DNA of 14,786 bases. Origin: an uncultured Caryophanales bacterium. Lineage in GTDB: Bacteria > Bacillota_I > Bacilli_A > RFN20 > CAG-826. The notes below the pieces were generated by a model. The model was not told where the DNA came from. It did no database searches and saw nothing but the letters and a program-made list of their open reading frames with translations. Shown in pieces: positions 7,033 to 13,032 of this stretch (position 1 is its first letter; every line of letters starts with the position of its first letter). The stretch lies in contig CAMJEC010000017.1 in assembly GCA_946404585.1 (NCBI GenBank), positions 1 to 14,786 on the forward strand. Reading direction: 5' to 3'. The position numbers were made by a program, and so were the translations under genes.

Positions 7033-7710
7033 TTAGAAATACATCGCTAACACGCCTATAGCTTGGATAATTGTTGAGACCAAGACAAAGACATGGAAGA
7101 CACTATGTAAATATAAGTTCTTCTTTTTACCAACAGCGTAAAGTATCGCACCGATGGAATAAACAATTCCACCCGCTAAAACAAAGCCAAAGCTAATCGC
7201 ACTCATATAGAGGAACCCGCCACAAAATAAGACAAGCCAGCCCATCGCAAGATAAAGTATCAAAGATATAACTTGTACAGCCTTACTTTTAAAGAAGAAG
7301 GCATTAAGGATAATGCCAATAACTGCACATCCCCATTCCACAAGTAACATCACTAAACCCACAACATGTTCATTCATTAAAACAACACATATTGGGGTAT
7401 AAGTACCCGCAATTAACAAATAAATAGTGCAGTGATCTAAGACTCTAAATAACTTCTTATTAAAAGTCGTTGCAGGTGTACCGTGATATAAACTAGAAAC
7501 AAAATAAACATCAATAATAGTGATGACAAACACTAATAAGCCAAGGAAAGCAGTGACATCAATTGCGCTAATGATTAAGCGATATAAACCGATAAATAAA
7601 ATAATAAAGGCTAATGGAATACCAATAGCGTGTGAAATAGTGTTAAACCTTTCTTGTCCTTTTGTGTATTCTGGAATCTTTATTTCTTCAATATTTTCTT
7701 TATAGCTCAT
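7033..7710 (-). CDS. Hemolysin III / PAQR-family integral membrane protein (TrhA-like)
   Basis: 225 residues, seven predicted membrane helices after a polar N-terminus. Family motifs are all present: NTISHAIG (23-30), SSLYHG (72-77), RVLDHCTIYLLIAGTYTP (89-106) and the C-terminal HSVFHVFV (202-209). His76, His202 and His206 are the expected zinc ligands, and Asp92 is conserved. Bacterial members are called hemolysin III, but most are thought to have a role in membrane lipid homeostasis (E. coli TrhA) rather than lysis, so the hemolysin name should not be taken literally. AAGGAAGG lies 8 bases before the ATG and fixes the start. It lies downstream of fRMsr on the same strand but behind a terminator, with its own candidate promoter. 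Confidence 0.9.
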   Translation of the reverse strand: MSYKENIEEIKIPEYTKGQERFNTISHAIGIPLAFIILFIGLYRLIISAIDVTAFLGLLVFVITIIDVYFVSSLYHGTPATTFNKKLFRVLDHCTIYLLIAGTYTPICVVLMNEHVVGLVMLLVEWGCAVIGIILNAFFFKSKAVQVISLILYLAMGWLVLFCGGFLYMSAISFGFVLAGGIVYSIGAILYAVGKKKNLYLHSVFHVFVLVSTIIQAIGVLAMYF

Positions 7711-7737
7711 AATCTTTGCCTTCCTTTCATCGTTATC

Positions 7738-7767
7738 TTAATAGATAAATTAATAAAGGTCAGTGAA
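7738..7767 (-). promoter_or_regulatory. Candidate promoter of the hemolysin III-family gene
   Basis: Minus strand: TTCACT (7767-7762), an 18-base spacer, TATTAA (7743-7738), then GATAACG and the Shine-Dalgarno. The -35 overlaps a small inverted repeat TCAGT-GA-ACTGA. Both boxes match the consensus in 4 of 6 positions. Confidence 0.35.
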
Positions 7768-7773
7768 CTGATA

Positions 7774-7802
7774 AAATAAAAACTCTACTTATAAGGTAGA
7801 GT
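7774..7802 (-). terminator. Terminator between fRMsr and the hemolysin III-family gene
   Basis: On the minus strand ACTCTACCT (7802-7794) pairs with AAGTAGAGT (7790-7782) around a 3-base loop, with one wobble, and is followed by TTTTATTTTATC. The 9-bp stem and T-rich tract favour intrinsic termination on the minus strand only; the plus-strand side has no T-run. Confidence 0.7.
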
Positions 7803-7841
7803 GCTCTCTTAAAGGGTAAATTAGTTAGTAGAGTTGATATT

Positions 7842-7858
7842 TTCTACTAAAAGTAGAA
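7842..7858. repeat. Perfect 7-bp inverted repeat directly after the fRMsr stop
   Basis: TTCTACT (7842-7848), AAA, AGTAGAA (7852-7858), touching the stop codon of the minus-strand gene. The same CTAC/GTAG words recur at about 7829-7834 and in the terminator at 7782-7802, so alternative pairings are possible. Confidence 0.6.
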
Positions 7859-8296
7859 TTATTTAAAAAGTGGGGCTAAGACACTTGCGAGTTCTTCAAG
7901 TAACTTTTGATCGTTTTCATTGAAACGATTATATATAGGGGCATCAATATCAATGACCGCCTTGACTTCGTTATTAAGAATAATCGGGGTCACAATTTCA
8001 CTTTTAGATAAACTAGAGCAGGCAATATGACCAGGGAATTCATTAACATTAGGAACGATAATTGTTTTAGCTTCTCTCGCGGCTTTGCCACATACTCCTT
8101 TATTTAAAGGAATGACTGTACAAGCGACATCACCTTGGAAAGGTCCAAGGTATAAGTTATCCCCGTTCTTAATATAAAAACCACACCAGTTAATATCTTT
8201 TAAGTTATTAAGTAAAGCACTCGCGTTACTTAAGTTAGTGATAAGTGGTAAGTCTTGATCAATCAGGCTAATAAGTTGTTCTGTTAATAATTCCAT
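7859..8296 (-). CDS. msrC: Free methionine-(R)-sulfoxide reductase (GAF-domain fRMsr)
   Basis: 145 residues, a complete GAF domain: INWCGFYI (35-42), GPFQGDVACTVIPL (51-64), NKGVCGKAARE (66-75), GHIACSSLSKSEIVTPI (89-105) and AVIDIDAP (113-120). Three cysteines, Cys59, Cys69 and Cys93, are spaced 10 and 24 apart, exactly the spacing of Cys84, Cys94 and Cys118 in E. coli fRMsr, so the catalytic and resolving set is complete. It reduces free methionine-R-sulfoxide in the cytoplasm using thioredoxin. There is no Shine-Dalgarno; TATATT ends 6 bases upstream of the ATG, suggesting a leaderless mRNA. Length is slightly short of the usual 150-165. Confidence 0.9.
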   Translation of the reverse strand: MELLTEQLISLIDQDLPLITNLSNASALLNNLKDINWCGFYIKNGDNLYLGPFQGDVACTVIPLNKGVCGKAAREAKTIIVPNVNEFPGHIACSSLSKSEIVTPIILNNEVKAVIDIDAPIYNRFNENDQKLLEELASVLAPLFK

Positions 8297-8302
8297 ATAA
8301 GT

Positions 8303-8331
8303 AATATAACCAGTTTTTCCTATCTTGTCTT
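8303..8331 (-). promoter_or_regulatory. Candidate promoter of fRMsr (leaderless)
   Basis: Minus strand: AAGACA (8331-8326, 4 of 6 to TTGACA), a 17-base spacer, TATATT (8308-8303, 5 of 6), six bases, then ATG at 8296. No Shine-Dalgarno fits between. Confidence 0.5.
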
Positions 8332-8376
8332 GTTAAATACTTTAATTTTTTAATCAATAACATTAAGATTATAGAC

Positions 8377-8871
8377 ATGAAAAGAATATTAGTCATAGGT
8401 TGTCCAGGCGCAGGTAAAACATATTTTGCAAAAAAACTTAGTGAGATTAACGGCTTACCTGTCATCCATATGGATAATCTCTATTGGAATAAAGATAAAG
8501 AATCTATCTCCTATAAAGAGTTAGAAGCAAAGCTTTTACCTTATTTAAAAGGTGAAAACTGGATTATTGATGGAAATTACCACGATATATTAAAACAACG
8601 TTTAGAATACGCGACAGATGTCTTCTTTTTAAAAATGCCACGTGAAGAATGTATCGAAGGCATATTAGAAAGAATCGGGGAAGTTAGAGATGACATTCCT
8701 TGGGTTGAAACTAAAAAGGACGCTGTGGAATTAATCGAATGGACAATCGATTATGAAAAGCGTACCAGAAAAGAAGAAGAAACATTATTAAAGCAATATA
8801 AAAACGTTAACGTTCATATCTTAAATTCAAGACAAGAAGTTAACGATTATTTAGCAAGTTTACTTAAGTAA
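8377..8871 (+). CDS. P-loop kinase-like protein, FlaR / topology-modulation type
   Basis: 164 residues starting with a Walker A loop, GCPGAGKT (8-15, Lys14). Next are the HMDNLYW motif (31-37) and WIIDGNY (62-68), which together are typical of the adenylate-kinase-related family annotated 'DNA topology modulation protein' or FlaR. The C-terminal third is charged and helical, as in nucleoside-monophosphate kinases. The annotation name comes from old genetics and the true substrate is uncertain; a small-molecule or nucleotide kinase is most likely. There is no Shine-Dalgarno; a weak TAAGAT lies 7 bases before the ATG. The stop codon directly abuts the stop codon of the convergent GGDEF gene. 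Confidence 0.85.
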   Translation: MKRILVIGCPGAGKTYFAKKLSEINGLPVIHMDNLYWNKDKESISYKELEAKLLPYLKGENWIIDGNYHDILKQRLEYATDVFFLKMPREECIEGILERIGEVRDDIPWVETKKDAVELIEWTIDYEKRTRKEEETLLKQYKNVNVHILNSRQEVNDYLASLLK

Positions 8872-9972
8872 TTAAGCGTCCGCTTGATCGGCTTTAGATA
8901 AGGTAACGTTATCCTTACCGTTATTTTTCGCTGTTCTATTCGCGAAGTCCGCTAAATCGAGAACGTGGTCGAAGTTAAATGATTCATCGACTTTAATAAC
9001 AACCGCACCAACGGAAACAGTGATGTGGAATTTTGGATAATCTTTAAATCTACACGCCGCGATTTCCGCACGGTATTTTTCACCAATACGCATTAAGACA
9101 TCTTCACTAATATCGGCAAAGCAGACAACGTATTCATCTCCACCCCAACGACAGACGAATGCTTCTTTTTCTTGGGAGAGAATTTCACCAATTCTAATCA
9201 AGACCACATTACCGAATAAGTGACCGTATTTATCGTTGACGTTTTTAAAGCTATCAACATCGACGAATAAACAACCAAGAGAAGAATTCTCTTTTCTATT
9301 TGTGTAGACGTCATCTAAATATTTAGCGAGATAGTTTTGGTTAGCTAAACCTGTTAAGGAGTCGTGCATAGAAGCGTATTTGAAGTTTTCTGTATAACTA
9401 CTTAAACGCTTAGCCGCCACTCTTCTAAGAAGTTCGGCGAAGAAGCCAAGTAATAAACAAACTAAATAGACAAGAGTCATACGAAGTTTGAAGTCATAAC
9501 TAATCGCGCCTTCATCTGGGAACTTAATGAATTGATTTAATGGTCCAAAGAAGAATAATTCCATGATTAAGAAAACAGGAAGTGAGGTAATAAAGCCTTC
9601 AAAGATACCAAAGGTAATAAATGAGAAAGCTGGAAGTAATAAGATCCAAATATGTAAGAAGCCTTGTGGGCCTCCGTCATAGCACATATAACCAAAGAAG
9701 AAAATGACGACCGCCATAAAGATACGGCGCCAAATGTAATGGTGCTTTCTATCGAATATTGTTAATAAAAGAATAGCCATAGATAAAATAGCCACACCAA
9801 GTAAGATGAAAGCCATAGTCTTTGGCCATGGATCATCGATAAAGTGTGGAATTGAAGCCACAAGAACAATAACCGCGGCTAATGAAGAAAGAACAGACAC
9901 TAAAAATGATTGTCTGAAGACGTCATCTAAAAGACCATCAGTTGCTTTACTTACAAACTTTTTAATATTCAT
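8872..9972 (-). CDS. Membrane-bound GGDEF-domain protein (putative diguanylate cyclase)
   Basis: 366 residues. Residues about 22-182 hold five or six membrane helices and form a sensory input region with no recognised ligand domain. The GGDEF domain (about 195-360) opens with HDSLTGLANQNYL (203-215) and has FVDVDSFKNVNDKYGH (236-251; metal ligand Asp238), the active loop RWGGDEY (275-281) and TVSVGAV. GGDEY instead of GGDEF is a change at the most tolerant position, and substrate and metal residues are intact, so activity is plausible. The RxxD inhibitory site upstream of the loop is absent. No EAL, HD-GYP or PilZ partner is in view. The minus-strand AGGA lies 11 bases before the ATG. It is divergent from the ECF gene and ends against the FlaR-type gene. 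Confidence 0.9.
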   Translation of the reverse strand: MNIKKFVSKATDGLLDDVFRQSFLVSVLSSLAAVIVLVASIPHFIDDPWPKTMAFILLGVAILSMAILLLTIFDRKHHYIWRRIFMAVVIFFFGYMCYDGGPQGFLHIWILLLPAFSFITFGIFEGFITSLPVFLIMELFFFGPLNQFIKFPDEGAISYDFKLRMTLVYLVCLLLGFFAELLRRVAAKRLSSYTENFKYASMHDSLTGLANQNYLAKYLDDVYTNRKENSSLGCLFVDVDSFKNVNDKYGHLFGNVVLIRIGEILSQEKEAFVCRWGGDEYVVCFADISEDVLMRIGEKYRAEIAACRFKDYPKFHITVSVGAVVIKVDESFNFDHVLDLADFANRTAKNNGKDNVTLSKADQADA

Positions 9973-10005
9973 CGATTATAATATCCTGATATTCTCTACG
10001 ACCTT

Positions 10006-10034
10006 ATAATAATACAAATTTTTTGTATTGTGTA
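10006..10034 (-). promoter_or_regulatory. Candidate promoter of the GGDEF gene with operator-like spacer
   Basis: Minus strand: TACACA (10034-10029, 4 of 6), a 17-base spacer, TATTAT (10011-10006, 5 of 6), giving a leader of about 25 bases that contains AGGA. The inverted repeat at 10011-10029 fills the spacer. Confidence 0.4.
10011..10029. repeat. Perfect inverted repeat between divergent genes, candidate operator
   Basis: AATACAAA (10011-10018), TTT, TTTGTATT (10022-10029): 8-bp arms around a 3-base centre. It lies midway between the divergent GGDEF and ECF genes, inside the minus-strand promoter spacer and 17 bases upstream of the plus-strand -35. Its place suggests a repressor or activator site. 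It is AT-rich, so a chance origin is not excluded. Confidence 0.5.
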
Positions 10035-10045
10035 GATATTTTGCT

Positions 10046-10073
10046 TTTATACAAGGGCGTTGTCCAGTATAAT
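10046..10073 (+). promoter_or_regulatory. Promoter of the ECF S-component gene
   Basis: TTTATA (10046-10051, 4 of 6), a 16-base spacer, and a perfect TATAAT (10068-10073). The predicted transcript starts near 10080 and has a leader of about 35 bases ending in a strong Shine-Dalgarno. Confidence 0.55.
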
Positions 10074-10105
10074 CAAGTCGTACTCATGGGACCTACATGG
10101 CCTAT

Positions 10106-10112
10106 AGGGGGA
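10106..10112 (+). promoter_or_regulatory. Shine-Dalgarno fixing the ECF S-component start
   Basis: AGGGGGA, 3 to 4 bases before the ATG at 10116. The same frame is open upstream to 10023 with other possible starts (for example ATG 10086), but none has a ribosome site and they lie at or before the predicted transcription start region. Confidence 0.75.
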
Positions 10113-10115
10113 ATT

Positions 10116-10715
10116 ATGAAACAACATTTCAACACTAAAACAATCGTTATTACCGGACTATTGTTAGCTTTGGAAATAGTTTTCCAATTAATCGGTAACT
10201 ATTTACAAATCGGACCAGCAAACATTAACCTTTCGTTAGTGCCTGTCGTCATTGCTGGCTTTGTTGGCGGACCCATATCTGCAGCGATATTGGGCTTTTT
10301 TAATGGCATTATGGCCTTATTATCACCATCCACAATTGGCTTCTTCATGCCAATGTCACCTGTGGGCACTGTAATTGTGTGCTTACTAAAGTGCACGATA
10401 GCAGGCGTTGTGAGTTCGCTCGTGTATCACGGCTTTAGAAAGCTCGCGAAGGGAAAATTCTCTTTGATTCCTGCTCACATAGGTACACCTATAGCGGCAG
10501 CGCTCGTGCCTATCATCAACACTGGCTTATTCATTCTCGGTAGTTTCATCTTCTTTAGAGATTGGATTTTTGATGGCAGAGATGTCTTAGGCGCCTGGGG
10601 CTTTATTCTTATTGGTGTTGTTGGCTGGAACTTCTTAATTGAATTAGGTTCAACTGTGGTTTTATCTACAATCACTAATGAGATTCTCTTAACAAGAGAA
10701 GCTATTCAACGATAA
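10116..10715 (+). CDS. ECF-transporter S component (substrate-binding membrane subunit)
   Basis: 199 residues from the ATG preceded by AGGGGGA. The start MKQHFNTKTIVITGLLLALE is the usual opening of S components: a short basic N-terminus, then helix 1. About six membrane helices follow, with the conserved first half (NLSLVPVVIAGFVGGPISAA, GFFNGIMALL, MPMSPVGTVIVCLLKCTIAG), which resembles PF12822-type S subunits of Clostridia and Bacilli. S components bind a vitamin or nucleobase-like molecule and take it up together with shared EcfT, EcfA and EcfA' subunits encoded elsewhere. The substrate cannot be told from this sequence. No known riboswitch is evident in the short leader. A weak hairpin GATAA-TCG-TTATC with TTTTATT at the stop may end transcription. 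It is followed by rarA after 48 bases. Confidence 0.8.
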   Translation: MKQHFNTKTIVITGLLLALEIVFQLIGNYLQIGPANINLSLVPVVIAGFVGGPISAAILGFFNGIMALLSPSTIGFFMPMSPVGTVIVCLLKCTIAGVVSSLVYHGFRKLAKGKFSLIPAHIGTPIAAALVPIINTGLFILGSFIFFRDWIFDGRDVLGAWGFILIGVVGWNFLIELGSTVVLSTITNEILLTREAIQR

Positions 10716-10751
10716 TCGTTATCTTTTATTCCATTTTTATAGATTTGCTTG

Positions 10752-10757
10752 TATGAT
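10752..10757 (+). promoter_or_regulatory. -10 element of a leaderless rarA promoter
   Basis: TATGAT (5 of 6), six bases before the rarA ATG. GAGG at 10759-10762 is only one base from the ATG, too close for a Shine-Dalgarno. No good -35 is visible 16-18 bases upstream. Confidence 0.4.
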
Positions 10758-10763
10758 TGAGGT

Positions 10764-12005
10764 ATGCAAAAACCTTTAGCGGATCTTTTACGTCCTGAAT
10801 CAATATCGGAAATGGTGGGCCAACACCATCTTTTAGACGAAGGCTCTGTTTTTAGAAAAAGTATTGAGGCTAATCATTTAACCAATATGGTTTTCTATGG
10901 CCCTCCAGGTGTTGGTAAAACCACACTCGCTAATATCATCGCTAAAAACTCAAAGTTATCTTTATATAAACTTAATGGCACGAATGCCTCAATTGATGAC
11001 ATCAAGACTGTCATTAAAGAAGCGGATAGTTTCTTAAACGGTAATGGTGTTTTACTCTATTTGGATGAAATCCAATACTTAAATAAAAAACAACAACAAT
11101 CTCTATTAGAGTTCGTGGAATCTGGTGATATCGCCTTAATTGCCTCCACGACAGAGAACCCATATTTTTATATCTATCCAGCGCTTTTATCGCGTTGTAC
11201 TGTCTTTGAATTCAAAGCTTTAAAAGTTGATGACATCAAAGAAGGTCTTTTAAGAGCGTGTGATAAACTTGGTCTTAAGATTGAAGAAGATGCTTTAGAA
11301 ACCTTAGCCCTTGCTAGTAATGGGGATATGCGTAAAGCACTTAATAACTTAGACTTTGTCTATGGAGCGATTAAGGGTAAGAACGTTATTGATTTAGATG
11401 ATGTTGGTGAATTAGTCAACAAAGCAAACATTGCTTACGATAGAAGTGAAGATAAACACTTCGATACTTTAAGCGCTTTTATGAAATCTCTTAGAGGCAG
11501 TGACCCAGACGCTGCTATCTTCTATTTAGCCAAGCTATTAAAGAGTGGAGATATCATCGCTGCAAGCCGTAGATTATTATGCTCAGTAAGTGAAGATGTA
11601 GGTTTAGCGTATCCTCAACTTATTCCAATCGTTAAAGCATGTGTTGATAGTGCCCTTCAACTTGGTATGCCTGAGGCTAGATTACCTTTAGCGAACGCTA
11701 CAATTTTAATCGCGACAGCCCCAAAGAGTAACTCTGCTTATCTCGCCGTAGATACTGCGATGATGGATATTGATCAAGGTAAGGGTGCAACCGTTCCTAG
11801 AAACTTACAAAATACCCACTTCGATGGTAAAGACGCGAAGGTCAAAGGACAGCATTATCTCTATCCTCATGACTTTGAAAATCACTATGTGGAACAACAA
11901 TACTTACCAGATGATTTAAAAAAGAGAAAATACTATATCCCACAAGAGAATAAGAATGAGCAAACATTCAAAGAATATTGGGATAAAATCAAGAAAAAGA
12001 AGTAA
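10764..12005 (+). CDS. rarA: Replication-associated recombination protein A (AAA+ ATPase, RarA/MgsA)
   Basis: 413 residues, the usual RarA length of about 420-450, slightly short. The N-terminus PLADLLRPESISEMVGQHHLL is diagnostic of the family. Walker A is GPPGVGKTT (46-54), Walker B LLYLDEIQYLNKKQQ (97-111), sensor 1 STTENPYF (128-135) and the arginine finger LLSRC (141-145, Arg144). The C-terminal clamp-loader-like collar follows, with SEDVGLAYPQ and the PLANATILIATAPKSNSAY region and closing HDFENHYVEQQYLPDD. Most RarA proteins read DEIHRFN where this one has DEIQYLN, a mild change beside Walker B. It works at stalled replication forks with single-strand-binding protein and RecA. The following gene starts 6 bases after its TAA. 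Confidence 0.95.
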   Translation: MQKPLADLLRPESISEMVGQHHLLDEGSVFRKSIEANHLTNMVFYGPPGVGKTTLANIIAKNSKLSLYKLNGTNASIDDIKTVIKEADSFLNGNGVLLYLDEIQYLNKKQQQSLLEFVESGDIALIASTTENPYFYIYPALLSRCTVFEFKALKVDDIKEGLLRACDKLGLKIEEDALETLALASNGDMRKALNNLDFVYGAIKGKNVIDLDDVGELVNKANIAYDRSEDKHFDTLSAFMKSLRGSDPDAAIFYLAKLLKSGDIIAASRRLLCSVSEDVGLAYPQLIPIVKACVDSALQLGMPEARLPLANATILIATAPKSNSAYLAVDTAMMDIDQGKGATVPRNLQNTHFDGKDAKVKGQHYLYPHDFENHYVEQQYLPDDLKKRKYYIPQENKNEQTFKEYWDKIKKKK

Positions 12006-12011
12006 TAGATT

Positions 12012-12926
12012 ATGGACTCATTAAAAAGTTTAATGGATAAAAAACAATATGATTTAGTCTTGAAATTAACGGAGAATAGTCAAGACTCTTTAGCCATCTT
12101 TTATCGACTCAGTGCCTTACTTGCCACTGGTCATAGTGAGGATGCTTTAAAGTTAATTAACGCTAAAAGACAAATTTTACTCAATAAGCCTGGTGTTTTA
12201 ATGAAAATCCATATTGAATTATTATGCTTATTAGGTAAATTTGATGAAGCATATAGCGAACTTCGTTACTATCAAGAATTACCTTATGAGAATCAAGAAA
12301 CAGAAGAGCTTTTAAACCGTCTTCCAAAATACATTAGAGAAGAAGAAATCAAGGTCTATAAACGTCAAGAAGTAGGTCAAGATGAGATTAGAAAGAAACT
12401 CTTATCTAAAAACGATGTTGATGTCTTAAGCGCTCTTGATGCAGTGAGAGGTCAAAAAGTTGAAAACTTCCTTCTTCCAATCCTCAACATCATGAAGACT
12501 TATCCTAAGCAATTAGTGAGAACTTACGCTCTTCTTTTACTTGTTGCGTATAAATATGATAAGAACGTTGAATTCTTACAAAATGATAGAATCATTACCA
12601 TTGTTCCTAAAGAATTAGATGAACCATTTGTCATTAAAGGTATAGGCAATATTGAAGAGATCACATCATTATTCCAAAACGAATATCATGATCCTTCTTT
12701 AAGCCAAAACGCTGTTAATGTTTTATCTTCTTATATGGTTTATATCTATCCAAACCAAATTAATTATTCTAAAGAAGAATTACTCGTGGTCTTTGGCTAT
12801 ATCGCTAAAGAATTACTCCAAAGCAAAGATACTAGCTTATCTAAGATGTGCGAAAAATATCACTTAGATGAACAAGAAATCAGAATGGAAGTTAATAAAA
12901 TTAAAGCACATCTAGAAGATTTTTAG
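12012..12926 (+). CDS. TPR-like helical-repeat protein, possible MG237/MPN330 (DUF3196) relative
   Basis: 304 residues, soluble, almost entirely helical. Residues 1-105 read as tandem helix-turn-helix repeats of TPR type (SLAIFYRLSALLATGHSEDALKL, KIHIELLCLLGKFDEAYSEL). The middle is a second helical domain, and the C-terminus (SLSKMCEKYHLDEQEIRMEV) resembles a small winged or HTH-like bundle. There is no signal peptide or enzyme motif. It is co-transcribed with rarA (6-base gap, weak ribosome site) and stands directly before tig-lon. In Mycoplasma, MG237/MPN330, a helical protein of similar size and unknown function, sits at the same place before tig (MG238) and lon (MG239). The homology guess rests on this synteny and fold impression, not on alignment. 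A role near the ribosome or chaperones is inference. Confidence 0.65.
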   Translation: MDSLKSLMDKKQYDLVLKLTENSQDSLAIFYRLSALLATGHSEDALKLINAKRQILLNKPGVLMKIHIELLCLLGKFDEAYSELRYYQELPYENQETEELLNRLPKYIREEEIKVYKRQEVGQDEIRKKLLSKNDVDVLSALDAVRGQKVENFLLPILNIMKTYPKQLVRTYALLLLVAYKYDKNVEFLQNDRIITIVPKELDEPFVIKGIGNIEEITSLFQNEYHDPSLSQNAVNVLSSYMVYIYPNQINYSKEELLVVFGYIAKELLQSKDTSLSKMCEKYHLDEQEIRMEVNKIKAHLEDF

Positions 12927-12952
12927 TTTGCTTACTTCTTTATAAAGAAAAT

Positions 12953-12980
12953 ACAAGCGCTTTTGCTTGTCTTTTATTTT
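12953..12980 (+). terminator. Terminator of the rarA operon
   Basis: ACAAGC (12953-12958), loop GCTTTT, GCTTGT (12965-12970), then CTTTTATTTT. A perfect 14-base palindrome TTCTTTATAAAGAA (12936-12949) lies just before it. The 3' part overlaps the possible -35 of the tig promoter. Confidence 0.75.
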
Positions 12981-12996
12981 ACACACGTGATATATT
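12967..12996 (+). promoter_or_regulatory. Promoter of tig-lon (extended -10)
   Basis: TTGTCT (12967-12972), an 18-base spacer, then TGATATATT: an extended -10 with TG at 12988-12989 and TATATT at 12991-12996. The box is flanked by CGTG (12986-12989) and CACG (13001-13004) as a spaced inverted repeat. I see no CIRCE or CtsR site. Confidence 0.5.
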
Positions 12997-13032
12997 TATA
13001 CACGCACACATTTGAAAGGATAAATATTAATC

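Noticed and set aside
7033..7710. Toxin (hemolysin) interpretation of the hemolysin III-family gene
   Set aside because: The motifs are those of the PAQR/TrhA-like membrane family, for which a lytic role is not well supported.
10023..10115. Upstream extension of the ECF S-component frame (starts at 10023 or ATG 10086)
   Set aside because: No ribosome site for these starts, the added residues do not resemble an S-component N-terminus, and the promoter TATAAT at 10068 lies inside the extension. AGGGGGA before 10116 settles the start.
10074..10115. Possible riboswitch in the ECF gene leader
   Set aside because: The leader predicted from the TATAAT is only about 35 bases and I find none of the conserved cores of preQ1, THF, TPP, FMN or guanidine riboswitches. 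The short CCTATAGG palindrome only overlaps the ribosome site.
12986..13004. CIRCE or CtsR heat-shock operator before tig
   Set aside because: Neither TTAGCACTC-N9-GAGTGCTAA nor AGGTCA direct repeats are present. Only a 4-bp CGTG/CACG pair frames the -10.
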